A stretch of DNA of 64,000 nucleotides from Epinephelus fuscoguttatus. Lineage: Eukaryota > Chordata > Actinopteri > Perciformes > Serranidae. The notes beneath the pieces were generated by a model. It had not been told where the DNA came from. It saw only the letters and a program-made list of their open reading frames with translations, and did no database searches. Positions 25,838-36,966 of this stretch are shown here, in pieces. How positions within the stretch are numbered: position 1 is the stretch's first letter; every line of letters starts with the position of its first letter. The DNA lies in assembly GCF_011397635.1 (NCBI RefSeq), contig NC_064760.1, positions 23,881,356 to 23,945,355 on the forward strand, written 5' to 3'. The translations under genes and the position numbers were made by a program.

Positions 25838-26390
25838 CACTTATAATCTTCACACTACTATGCAAGAAATATTCTCTACAAAGTCTCACACTACATTAAT
25901 ATTACATTCACTTAGGTTCGTTTTGTGCATGTGCGGGAAATCTTTCATTTTCTCAAAACAGACACATTGGCTCAGCTTTGGAGATGTAGATGTTACTGAC
26001 CCCAGTACAGCTTGTCTTCATGAGATATGATATAGAATGTACTCTCTTTGCTTTAGATTTCTTAATGTATTTGTACATAGATGAATGCTACTGTTTAAGC
26101 CTCGGACAGAGAAGACCAGCTAAATATGAGTACAATACTACCGCTGTAAAATACTGCAGTGATAGAAAACTGTAGAGCGCTCTACTTTAAGACAATGAGC
26201 TGATGCAATAGCATTAATCAGTCCCCAATGCATTTAAATCACATTCCGATAACAATCAGCATTATTATTCAGAACCCAGCCCGGTCTCATTTTGAAGTCC
26301 ATCAAGAACCAGATGTTGCAAATGCAAAACCATGAAGGAGGAGTAAAATACACCTCCGGTTGCGAGTGTGCTTGAGCGCCTGAGGAGCGT

Positions 26391-26411
26391 TTCAGCACCA
26401 TGGACGGATAC
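26391..26411 (+). promoter_or_regulatory. RE1/NRSE-like site upstream of V6
   Basis: TTCAGCACCATGGACGGATAC: about 16 of 21 RE1 positions, left half complete, right half with a change (GGACGG). It is 782 bp above the V6 start. Confidence 0.5.
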
Positions 26412-26785
26412 CTTTACATTTGACAGGGCTGACTGCATTTTGTTTTGCTCTCCTGGTGACTGTTCCTAGACTGTGTTGTTCTGAGTTTACGACAATTTCA
26501 CAAAAGTAAACACCGACGAAAACTTAGACCTAACCGTTGGCCACCCACCCTCGGCTGACTCAGACACGGAAGCTCTGGTTGCATCATGCCAATAAGTAAC
26601 AACCACTGACACAAACCGAAAAGATGTTTAAGGGCAAAAAAATGTAAAAGCAAAGCCCCAAAACAGCCTGCGTTGAATGCTCGCTTTAAAATAAATAGTT
26701 CTGCGACAGCTCCACTCAAAGCTACACCTTGCTGGTAAAAATTGTTCTTTAAACTATTAATGTTTCCATGAGGCCCAGGTTGTCT

Positions 26786-26880
26786 GCTTGCAAAGATCAG
26801 GTTGAAGTCACTTCTTGGTCGCGAATGATTATGTTATTCTACGTATAGCGAATTACTCACAATTAACATTGTCTACAAAC
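26786..26880. repeat. Conserved spacer block, copy 2
   Basis: Counterpart of the block at 22739, reading GCTTGCAAAGATCAGGTTGA, then TGGTCGCGAATGATTATG. It lies about 0.4 kb past the V7 splice donor. Confidence 0.6.
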
Positions 26881-27221
26881 ATCAACAATTCACAACTGTT
26901 TAGTCGTGCAATGTTTCTTAAGGAGGTCTTTAGATGAAATTATAAAGTTTTTAACAAGAACGAAATATAAAGTCATTAAAAACACGTCTTACAAATACAC
27001 ACCAAGTGGGGAGATTCACTGTTTTGAAGAAAAAAAGGCAAAAATATATAATAATAACCTGGCGAAATGTACAAGGTAATCACCGACCAACTGAACTTTC
27101 CCTACATTATGCAAAATGTTTGCTTCGGTGACACAAACTCGTCCTGCAGCGACACAGACATTAAAGGACTCAATAAAAAAGTCAAACATGCACTGTTGCC
27201 AGTGAAGTAAACGGTTCCTAC

Positions 27222-29602
27222 CTCTGCAGACGGCTCCAAGTCCTCGAACGCATCAGCAAAGTCTGATGGACTTTTCCTCAGAGTCTGGTCAGCAGGCAGT
27301 GTGTTGTCATTGTAAGATGACACGAACTTAAAGTCACTGGTTCTTGAACCTGTTGTCAGGTAGGCGTCATAATTGTAAGTGCTGCGTAAAGTTCCTGTGC
27401 CGTCAACATCCGCGTAATTAGGAGGAAGATAAGCGCTGGGGATGGCAACTGCTCCATCAAACAACAGTCTGGGCTTTCTCCTGCGACAAAACCTCACACC
27501 CAGGATGATGATGATGAAGGTCAGGAAAAACGTCGACACAGACACCAGCGCGATGATCAGATAAGACGTCAGTTTGGAATTCTTCTCATCATAAGAAATG
27601 TCCTTCAGTTCTGGCACCTCAGCCAAGTTATCAGAAATCAGTAAATACATGGAACAGGTGGCAGACAGAGAGGGCTGTCCGTTATCTTTCACTGACACAA
27701 TCAGGTTCTGTTTCATGCTGTCAGACTCGGAAATGTCCCGCTGTGTCCTGATCTCTCCGCTGTGGACACCAATAGTGAAAAGGCCCGGATCAGTGGATTT
27801 CACTATATCATAGGACAGCCATGCGTTCTGTCCGGAGTCCGCGTCCACCGCGATCACTTTGGACACCAGAGAGCCTCCGTGTGCAGCTTTGGGGACCAGC
27901 TCGGTCATGAAGGAGTTGCCCTCCGGACCGGGGTACAGTATCTGAGGAGAGTTGTCATTCACATCCGATATGAACACACTGACGGTCACGTTGCTGCTCC
28001 GGAGGAGAAACCGTTGTCTCTGCCCATCACGTGGACTTTGCTCCTCAACTGTTCATAATCAAACGACCTCACAGCGTGGATCACCCCCGTGTCTCCGTTA
28101 ACAGACACATAGGACGACACCGGGGCACCGTTCACCTCACCAGGTAACAGAGAATAAATCACTGTACCGTTTTGTCTCCAGTCGGGGTCTCGAGCACTAA
28201 CGGAACATAAAGTGGAGCCAGGTTTGTTATTTTCACTCACATATGCGCTGTACGACTGTTCCTCAAACACAGGTGGGTTGTCGTTGATGTCTGCTACAGA
28301 TAACTCAACAGTTTTAGACGAGGACAGAGGTGGAGAGCCCTCGTCACTGGCAGTGATTGTAATGTTGTAATCAGACACTACTTCACGGTCCAGTTGTCCT
28401 GTGGTCACCAGAGAATAATAGTTTTTAATAGAAGGAACCAACTTAAAAGGGGCGCTTTGCTGAATGGAGCAGCGGACTTGTCCGTTATTCTCAGAGTCGC
28501 TATCCTGCACGTTAATGATGCCCACCTCTGTGCCAGGTGACACATCCTCAGGTACGGCGTTAGAAAGTGATTTCAGATATATCACTGGAGCATTATCATT
28601 TACATCACTAACATCTATTAAAACTTTAGCATAAGAAGTTAAACCTAAACCATCTTTAGCTTCCACTCTCATCTCAAAAGAACTGCTTTCTTCGAAGTCA
28701 ATCACTCCAGTTACTCTGATCTCTCCGGTTTTAGGATCAATAGAAAATGCATTCACATCATCGTCAGACACATGGCTTAAGTCATATGTCACATCTCCAT
28801 TCACTCCTTCATCTGCATCAGTAGCACTAACAGTAATCACTATAGTATCTACAGGAGAGTTTTCAGGCAGACTGGCTTTATAAACGGCCTGGCTGAACAC
28901 TGGGGCGTTATCATTAGCATCCAGCACAGTGACGTGTATGACTACAGTACCTGATCTCTGAGGAGAGCCACCATCTAAAGCTGTCAGAAGCAAATTAATT
29001 TCGTTTCGCTTTTCTCGATCAAGTTTATTTTCTAGTACGAGCTCAACCTTGTTGCTGTCAACAGCGAGAATAAAGTTGTCGTTCTTTTGTAGGCTGTATC
29101 TTTGAACAGCATTTTGACCTATATCTGCGTCATGGGCCTCTTCGATAGAGAAGCGGTTACCCTTTTCCGCAGACTCCCATACTTCCATTTCAATCAGTTG
29201 TTTTTTGAATTTTGGCGAGTTGTCGTTCACATCTTGAATATGAAGACTTAGTCGATGAAGCTCCAGAGGATTTTCTAACACCAGATCAACCTTCACAACA
29301 CACGACGGTTTCTTGCCACAAAGGCTTTCTCTGTCAATTCTCTCCGATGTGATCAAATCTCCAGTACTCAGATTAATATCACAGTACCGTTTACGAGTTC
29401 CTTCAACATCCACACGGGCCTTTCGGGAAGATAATGTCCTCAGATCAAGACCGAGATCTTTGGCTATATTTCCAATAACAGACTCGCGTTTCATCTCCTC
29501 TGGAATAGAATAACTCAGGTCTCCATTAACGAGGTGCAGCGTTACAATAAAGGAAGCAAAGCAGAGGATCGGGCGAAGCGGTGGAAATCCTTTGTCTCCC
29601 AT
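27222..29602 (-). CDS. pcdhg: Protocadherin gamma-type variable exon V7 (frame break)
   Basis: The start [15 protein letters not shown] is at 29602; upstream in-frame Met codons were rejected by alignment with V8. The signal peptide ends [11 protein letters not shown]1 has CX5C loop CGKKPSC. The donor is GCAGAG|GTAGGA. Private features include [11 protein letters not shown] in EC2 and [12 protein letters not shown] at the start of EC4. Near 27998-28012 the sequence reads GCTCCGGAGGAGAAACC instead of GCTCAGCGGAGGAGAACC (net loss of one base), shifting the frame at the EC5-EC6 border. At about 28040 three more bases are missing, in frame, removing the Phe of RSFKVHV. Allowing for these the exon matches V8 in length (795 codons). 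The parts beyond the break, through EC6, membrane span and tail, are open. Confidence 0.93.
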
Positions 29603-29775
29603 CCTGACACAAAAAGGCTTCCTCAGCTTGTCCAATTTATAACTCCCACTGCGAAACAATAAAAACCGTCTAAAAACACAAAATAATCCAACACCTCAGA
29701 GCAATGTACGCAATACAGCTTCTTCGGAAATATAACCATTTATCTGGAAAATCTGCAGCTGATATCCATATAGCA

Positions 29776-29830
29776 GTGGGTGGAGTAGTGACAGCGTTGC
29801 TTTCCGTCAGTAAACAGCGACACCACGTGT
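29776..29830 (-). promoter_or_regulatory. V7 promoter module (CACCC box and CGCT element)
   Basis: GTGGGTGGAG at 29776-29785 and AGCGACACCACGTGT at 29816-29830, starts 40 bp apart. The CGCT element is 214 bp above the V7 start. The element also contains a CACGTG E-box that the other copies lack. Confidence 0.76.
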
Positions 29831-30327
29831 CACTTGTAATCTTCACACTACTATGCAAGAAATATTCGCCACAAAGTCTCATATGACATTAATATTATAT
29901 TCACTTACTTTCAAATATAGCTACTGTGCATGTGCGACAAATCATGAAATATGGTGTGGAATGTATTATCTTTGCTTTAGATTCCAAAATGTGTCTGTAC
30001 ATATAAGTAGGCAATACATTAATTAATGCTACTGTTTGAGCATGTGAAAGAAAATACCAGCCAAATTTGAGTACAATACTACCACTGTAAAGTCTGAAGT
30101 ACTATAAAACGGTTGAGCACTCGATATAAAGACAATGAGCTGAGGCAATAGCATAAATTACAAGAACCCAAACTTCTCATTGCAAGTAAATCACATTCAG
30201 ATAATCATCAGCATTATTATTATTAAGAAACCAGCCCGGTCTCATTTCGAGGCACATCAAGAACCAGATGTCGCAACTGCAACACCAACACATCTACAGT
30301 TGGGGGTGTGCGTGAGCACTTGAGTGT

Positions 30328-30348
30328 TTCAGTACCATGGACAGATAC
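30328..30348 (+). promoter_or_regulatory. RE1/NRSE-like site upstream of V7
   Basis: TTCAGTACCATGGACAG followed by ATAC: about 16 of 21 RE1 positions. The left half has one change (CAGTACC), the right core GGACAG is kept. It is 726 bp above the V7 start. Confidence 0.5.
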
Positions 30349-30729
30349 CTTTAGATTTGACAGAGCTGATGGCACTAACATACTGAACTTTGTTTTGGTG
30401 TCCTGGCCACAGTTCTTAGACTGTGCTATTCTGAGTTTAGACAATTTCACAAAAGTAAACAGCGACTTAAACTTAGACCTTAGCCATTAGACACCCACCC
30501 TCGGCTGAGTCAGACAAGGAAGCTCTGTTTCGATCATCCCAATAAGCGACAACCACTGAAACAATAAGAAAACATGTTAAGAAGCAAATAATGTAAAAGC
30601 AAGGTTCCACGACAGCCTGCGTTAAATGCTTGATCAAAGAAATTGTTCTGTGACAGGTCCACGTATAACTAAACTTAGCCTGTAAAAAATGTTCTTTTAA
30701 CTATCAAGGTTTTCCTTTGGGCCCAGATT

Positions 30730-30822
30730 GTCTGCTTGCAAATGATCAGGTTGAAGTCACTCCTTGGTCGCGAATGATTGTGTTATTCTACATCGCGAAT
30801 TACTCACGATTAACATCATCTA
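30730..30822. repeat. Conserved spacer block, copy 3
   Basis: Counterpart of the blocks at 22739 and 26786, reading TGATCAGGTTGAAGTCAC and then TGGTCGCGAATGATTGTG. It lies about 0.4-0.5 kb past the V8 donor. Confidence 0.6.
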
Positions 30823-31228
30823 CAAACAGCAGCAGTATAAAATCAACAACTGACTCACATGATAGAAATAAAAATCCCGTCATGTAATCACATTCAACGT
30901 TCATCTTTCTGACGGAGAACCTGAGATGAAATGACAAACGTTTAAACAATAACGAAAAATGAAAAATAAAAAACACGTCTTACAAACAGACAATTGAGGA
31001 GTACCACTGTTGAAGCACAAAAGACAAAAATATGTAATACATTTCTGGTGTTATTTACGACGTTAACATCGACCAATAAATGTTTCCCTACATGATACAA
31101 AATGTTTGCTTCAGCGGCTGCATATTCACTGTCAGAGACACAAACTCATGCTGCAGCGACACAGACATTAAAAGGGCTCAATCAAAAGTCAAACATGCAC
31201 TGTTGTCAGTGAAGTACACGGTTCCTAC

Positions 31229-33613
31229 CTCTGCAGATGGCGCTAAGTCCTCGAACGCATCAGCAAAGTCTGATGGACTTTTCCTCAGAGTCTGGTCAGC
31301 AGGCAGTGTGTTGTCATTGTAAGATGACACGAACTTGAAGTCACTGGTTCTTGAACCTGTTGTCAGGTAGGCGTCATAATTGTAAGTGCTGCGTAAAGTT
31401 CCTGTGCCGTCAACATCGGCGTAATTAGGAGGGAGATAAGCGCTGGGGATGGCAACTGCTCCATCAAACAACAGTCTGGGCTTTCTCCTGCGACAAAACC
31501 TCACACCCAGGATGATGATGATGAAGGTCAGGAAAAACGTCGACACAGACACCAGCGCGATGATCAGATAAGACGTCAGTTTGGAATTCTTCTCATCATA
31601 AGAAATATCCTTCAGTTCTGGCACCTCAGCCAAGTTATCAGAAATCAGTAAATACATGGAACAGGTGGCAGACAGAGAGGGCTGTCCGTTATCTTTCACT
31701 GACACAATCAGGTTCTGTTTCATGCTGTCAGACTCGGAAATGTCCCGCTGTGTCCTGATCTCTCCGCTGTGGACACCAATAGTGAAAAGGCCCGGATCAG
31801 TGGATTTCACTATATCATAGGACAGCCAGGCATTCTGTCCGGAGTCCGCGTCCACCGCGATCACTTTGGACACCAGAGAGCCTCCGTGTGCAGCTTTGGG
31901 GACCAGCTCGGTCATGAAGGAGTTGCCCTCCGGACCGGGGTACAGTATCTGAGGAGAGTTGTCATTCACATCCGATATGAAAACACTGACGGTCACGTTG
32001 CTGCTCAGCGGAGGAGAACCGTTGTCTCTGCCCATCACGTGGACTTTAAAGCTCCTCAACTGTTCATAATCAAACGACCTCACAGCGTGGATCACCCCCG
32101 TGTCTCCGTTAACAGACACATAGGACGACACCGGGGCACCGTTCACCTCACCAGGTAACAGAGAATAAATCACTGTACCGTTTTGTCTCCAGTCGGGGTC
32201 TCGAGCACTAACGGAACATAAAGTGGAGCCAGGTTTGTTATTTTCACTCACATATGCGCTGTACGACTGTTCCTCAAACACAGGTGGGTTGTCGTTGATG
32301 TCTGCTACAGATAACTCAACAGTTTTAGACGAGGACAGAGGTGGAGAGCCCTCGTCAGTGGCAGTGATTGTAATGTTGTAATCAGACACTACTTCACGGT
32401 CCAGTTGTCCTGTGGTCACCAGAGAATAATAGTTTTTAATAGAAGGAACCAACTTAAAAGGGGCGTTTTGCTGAATGGAGCAGCGGACCTGTCTGTTATT
32501 CTCAGAGTCTCTATCCTGCACGTTAATGATGCCCACCTCTGAACCAGGTGACACATCCTCAGGTATGGGATTAGTCAGTGATTTCAGGTATATGACTGGA
32601 GCATTATCATTTACATCAGTAACATCTATTATAACTTTAGCGTAAGAGGTCAGTCCTAAACCATCTTTGGATTCCACTCTCATTTCAAAAGAACTGCTTT
32701 CTTCAAAGTCAATCAAACCAGTTACTTTAATTTCTCCAGTTTTAGAATCAATAGAAAACACATTTACATCGTCGTCAGAAACATGGCTTAAGTCATATGT
32801 CACATCTCCATTCACTCCTTCATCTGCGTCAGTAGCACTAACAGTAATCACTATAGTATCTACAGGAGAGTTTTCAGGCAGACTGGCTTTATAAACGGCC
32901 TGGCTGAACACTGGGGCGTTATCATTAGCATCCAGCACAGTGACGTGTATCACTACAGTACCTGATCTCTGAGGAGAGCCACCATCTAAAGCTGTCAGAA
33001 GCAAATTAATCTCTTCTTGCTTTTCTCGATCAAGTGTATTCTCCAGTACCAGTTCAACTTTGCTGCTGTCAACAGCGAGAATAAAGTTGTCGTTCTTTTG
33101 TAGGCTGTATCTTTGAACAGCATTTTGACCTATATCTGTGTCATGGGCCCCTTCGATAGAGAAGCGGTTACCCTTGTCGGCTGATTCTCTTATTTCAATT
33201 TCAATCAATTGTTTTTTGAATTTTGGCGAGTTGTCGTTCACATCTTGAATATGAAGACTTAGTCGATGAAGCTCCAGAGGATTTTCCAACACCAGATCAA
33301 CCGCAACAACACACGACGGTTTCTTGCCACAAAGGCTTTCTCTGTCAATTCTCTCCGATGTGATCAAATCTCCAGTACTCAGATTAATATCACAGTACCG
33401 TTTACGAGCACCCTCAAAGTCAACACGGGCCTTTCGGGAAGATAATGTCCTCAGATCAAGACCGAGATCTTTGGCTATATTTCCAATAACAGACTCGCGT
33501 TTCATCTCCTCTGGAATAGAATAACTCAGGTCTCCATTAACGAGGTGCAGCGTTACAATAAAGGAAGCAAAGCAGAAGATCGGACCAAGCGCTGAAAATC
33601 CTTTGTCTCCCAT
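31229..33613 (-). CDS. pcdhg: Protocadherin gamma-type variable exon V8, intact
   Basis: An uninterrupted 795-codon exon and the first gamma-type exon after the alpha constant region. The start [15 protein letters not shown] is at 33613; an upstream in-frame Met at 33685 would put extra residues before the signal peptide and has no paralogue support. Signal peptide about 1-27; EC1 28-131 with CX5C loop CGKKPSC; EC2 132-236; EC3 237-341; EC4 342-445; EC5 446-556; EC6 557-665; membrane span 681-707; tail 708-795. DxNDN linker motifs close EC1 to EC5, and N-glycosylation sequons NIT, NGT and NVT lie in EC4-EC5. The donor is GCAGAG|GTAGGA. In the family EC1-EC4 form the antiparallel trans dimer and EC6 the cis dimer. 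It groups with V5-V7; private changes include GAHDTDIG and MRVESKDG. Confidence 0.96.
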
Positions 33614-34353
33614 CGTCGGAAAAAATAGGAGCTCACAGCTTGTGCAAATTACTGTATGCCTGCGCAACAAAAAGTCAAATTCCAAAATAGGTCAATATTC
33701 CAACATGCCACAACATCGAACGCCATGAAAATCAGCCGGGGAATGAGGCGATTCTACTGAAAATTAACAACCGATTTTAATGCAGTAACAGTGGGTGGAG
33801 ATGTCGGTGCAAACTGTGTGCTGGCCTACAGCGGCACCATGAGTCGCTTTTTACTCTTTACACCTGCATACAATATTCTCAACAAAGTCTCAAGGCACCA
33901 CATTTTCACCCACTTTAACATGAACTGTGTGCCACATGTAAAACATAAATGCCACAATATATTGTACGAAGATTGTTACAAAAAAGTAGCTTATGAAATG
34001 AGATGTTTATTTTATTGACCAATGTGTGTTTACTTCAAGACAAAAACCTAAATACTAAATAAACGTAAACATTACATTTGCAGACACGCATTATTCATAT
34101 CACAATAAATAAATGTCTGTACACAGTATGGGATAAAAAAAAACAAAAAACTTTTAATTGACTTTAAAATCAAATTACAAACGGAATGTGTTATGGGTTG
34201 CTAAAAAAAAGACTTATCAACTATTTTCACTTAGTCAGAAGGCATAGTCGGAATAAAATGCTGTACCTGTATGCCTATGACTCATTTGAAGTTTTCTTGT
34301 TTTGTTACAAAATATTTCTTCTTAATACATCACTGAACAGACAATTCATTGCA
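33614..34353. other. Sequence upstream of V8
   Basis: Apart from the V8 promoter module (33791-33844) this is AT-rich with no recognisable element. Homology to the other V5-V8 upstream regions fades above the CGCT element, so V8 marks the edge of the tandem duplication. Confidence 0.55.
33791..33844 (-). promoter_or_regulatory. V8 promoter module (CACCC box and CGCT element)
   Basis: GTGGGTGGAG at 33791-33800 and AGCGGCACCATGAGT at 33830-33844, starts 39 bp apart. On the minus strand the latter reads CATGGTGCCGCT, close to the right half of the CTCF consensus. It is 217 bp above the V8 start. Confidence 0.77.
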
Positions 34354-34483
34354 TTATTATTATCAGTAGTAGTAGCTGTAGCAGTAATACTATTATTAGT
34401 TGTTGTTGTAGTAGTATTCATACTATTAGTGGTAGTAGTAGTACTATTAGTAGTTGAAGTAGTAGTAGTAGTAGTAGTTGCTT
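34354..34483. repeat. Imperfect trinucleotide repeat
   Basis: About 130 bp of degenerate TAG/TTA/TTG triplets on the plus strand (GTAGTAGTAG, ATTATTA, TTGTTGTTG). It produces open frames of low complexity on both strands that are not genes. Confidence 0.85.
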
Positions 34484-34709
34484 TTTGTCTACAGTCAGGG
34501 TCCCAAGCAGTCATAGAATGCTAAGTGACACAAGATTTGTTGTGATTAATTGTGATTAATAATTCATACATTCTCTGTGTAAATCAAATGACGATTGCCT
34601 TATGATGGGAAGAGGGATGTGTGGCCAGAAATGGAAAAACCCAGCTGACAATTAGGCAGTAAGACAGAACAACTGCAAAAAACTGTGAGAAAATCACAGA
34701 CCTGACTGT

Positions 34710-34730
34710 TTCAGCACCATGGACAGCGAC
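34710..34730 (+). promoter_or_regulatory. RE1/NRSE site upstream of V8
   Basis: TTCAGCACCATGGACAGCGA followed by C: 19 of 21 RE1 positions by eye, the best of seven. It lies 1097 bp above the V8 start and is the RE1 nearest to the alpha-gamma boundary. Confidence 0.75.
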
Positions 34731-36059
34731 ACACATTGAAAGACATTTCTTCTTGGGTTTTGTTGAACAATAAAGAATAATATGTGATAACTTGAATGTA
34801 TCATAAAGGCATCAGGTATCATAAATTCAGTGTTAAGCTCGTAGCAGCTCATGAAGTCTTGAGCCCCAAGCAGAGATGAGGAGCAGGCTACAGAGGTCTG
34901 ATAACCTCATTTCTGCCTAACTGCTGGCCTTCTGATTCTTTTAATTTTCAAAGTTTCTGTCTTCAGCACCAACCAGCACTAACTCATGTGACAGCTATTT
35001 GATAGGTGTTGTGCATGCATCCTCTCGCCACAAAAGGCTTTATACAACTTTTTTCACACATGCAAAAGTACTCCCTCAAAACTGATACAGACCATGATGT
35101 GTAAAATTGATGCAGGTCCCCTTTCAGAGACAATAAGTTCCATGAAAAAAATAATCACACGTAAGACAGATAGCGGGCAACAAGGACATGCACTTTTCCA
35201 GTGTTCTTTGACATTTGGCATATGCTCCACTGAATGACACAGACGTTACAGTATTAACCTAAGCTACTTCTCTGCACAAGTTGCTGGTAAATTTCCTTTA
35301 TGTCAAAAGCACAAATCATTTGCTAAGGAATCTTTGCTAATATCAGACAGAATCAACAGGTTGCTACACTCCGATGGATTGGGCGGATTCGAAGGACTGG
35401 ACCCAGGCATACAGAAACTATAGTTCATAAGGCAGTCAACTAATGCTTCTGTGCAAACAAACACCCGCTATTTTACCTTTTTGCTGTTCATAGCCCCCCC
35501 CCCCCAACTCGCAGTAAAACTAGGGGCCATTTCAGCTGTTCATGATTCCAGCATCAACAAACTCGACTCAAGTAATATCAAAATGATCAAGTTATGTTAA
35601 CATCATATGCAGCAGCATTACTCTTTCATGTTGGGTGATGTTCGCACAGTCAAGTCAGTGCTTATGTCATAAAATATGAAATTAATTCAAATTAGCCAAC
35701 ATCCTGAATTTTGTTCTCATGAGTGTATTAAATGTACATTTCTTCTTCGTTGTCACATGAAAGCGACTGTAATTTAATTTACCTACCAGTACAGTAGACA
35801 AGCAGGAAAACGTTCTTCAGGTGTGTCCAGCATTATCCACAAGCAGTCCAGAAACCTGAGCACAGAACACAACACCGACACATTTAGTTTAGAATACTGT
35901 ACTTTCTACTGCCATGTGCAGCTTGTTATGGATTTACACTCGTCCTTTTGAATAACCTAGAAAACATACCGCACGCTGCAATAGATCTTTAAATTAACAT
36001 AAGAATTTTAGAATTAGTAAAATTGGTTTACACATACAATCCCAGATAAAGTGTGTTGA
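34731..36059. other. Alpha-gamma interval, proximal part
   Basis: Mostly AT-rich unique sequence. A C-run lies near 35497-35509. An exon-like stretch at 35787-35855 (minus strand) is described with the candidate transcript. No other feature is supported. Confidence 0.5.
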
Positions 36060-36966
36060 TAAGACATTTTATTTAAAAGCGCCTTTCTCAACACTCAAGG
36101 ACACTTACAGAGCATTAAAAACACAATTAAAATCACAATTAAAATAAATAAAAACAACAGACAAGAGAGACACAAAGTAAAAATGGATGTGGGCAATTAA
36201 AGTGAATATGCAATTTGGAACAGATGGGTTTTGAGTTGTGATTTGAAATGGGGTAGAGAGTCCATGTTTCTGAGGTGCGGGGGGAGCAGAGCGACTGAAA
36301 GCTCTGCTCCCCATGGTGCTGAGCCAGGTGGGGGGCACAGAGAGGTGGAGGGAGGAGGACGACCTGAGGGAGCGAGAGGGGGTGGTGATGTGGAGGAGAT
36401 CAGACAGGTGGGGGGGTGGGTGAATGGCCTTGAAAGTATACAGAAGGATTTTGCAATGGATTCTGAATTTGACTGGAAGCCAGTGAAGCTGCTGGGGGAC
36501 AGGGGTGATGTGGTGAAAGGAGGGGGTTCTGGTAATAATGCCAGCTGCAGAGTTTTGGACCAGTTGAAGCTTATGGAGGAATTTGTGAGGGGCACCAAGG
36601 AGGAGTGAGTTACAATAATCAATGCGGGAGGTGACGAGGCTGTGGACCAGGATAGCCGTGGTGTGAGGGGTGAGGGAGGGGCGGAGACGGTTAATGTTTC
36701 GTAGGTGGACATATGCAGACCGGATTGATGTGTGAGTGGAAAGACAATGAGCTGTCGAGCATGACACCCAGACTCTTAACCTGAGGGGAGGGGGACACTG
36801 TGGAACTGTCAATAGTGAGGGAGAAACTGTCAGTTTTGGATAAAGTGGATTTGGTACCGACCAGGAGGAGTTCTGTTTTATCAGAGTTGAGTTTGAGGAA
36901 GTTGGAGGTGAACCAGGATTTAAGGCAGTTAAAAGCATCCAGATGGGCAGTTAAAAGCATCCAGTT
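36060..36966 (-). mobile_element. 5'-truncated LINE (L2-like), frame-disrupted
   Basis: The minus strand encodes the C-terminal part of a non-LTR reverse transcriptase. It includes [20 protein letters not shown] (RT motif region with LNxxKTE), [14 protein letters not shown], then [53 protein letters not shown] and [20 protein letters not shown], which is the usual tail of L2-type elements. The two halves lie in different frames near 36700-36780, so it is dead. The 3' end, just past GCGCCTTTCTCAACACTCAA on the plus strand, is near 36060. The endonuclease and most of the RT are missing. Confidence 0.8.
36924..36964. repeat. Tandem 19-bp duplication at the LINE 5' end
   Basis: GGCAGTTAAAAGCATCCAG occurs at 36924-36942 and again at 36946-36964, a 22-bp period. 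It marks the 5' truncation point of the LINE copy. Confidence 0.85.

Larger units (their letters stand above)
25610..27221. other. V6-V7 spacer
   Basis: A 1.6 kb spacer clearly homologous to the V7-V8 spacer and to most of the V5-V6 spacer. It holds the V6 promoter module (25784-25837), an RE1-like site (26391) and the conserved block (26786-26880). No coding sequence is convincing. Confidence 0.65.
29603..31228. other. V7-V8 spacer
   Basis: A 1.6 kb spacer homologous to the V6-V7 spacer. It holds the V7 promoter module, an RE1-like site (30328) and the conserved block (30730-30822). Nothing else is recognisable. Confidence 0.65.

Noticed and set aside
34305-34514. Thr/Asn-rich frame and its Val-rich complement
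   Set aside because: Both are products of the imperfect trinucleotide repeat, not genes.
36231-36608. Open frame on the plus strand rich in Gly and Glu
   Set aside because: It is the antisense of the LINE reverse transcriptase fragment on the minus strand.
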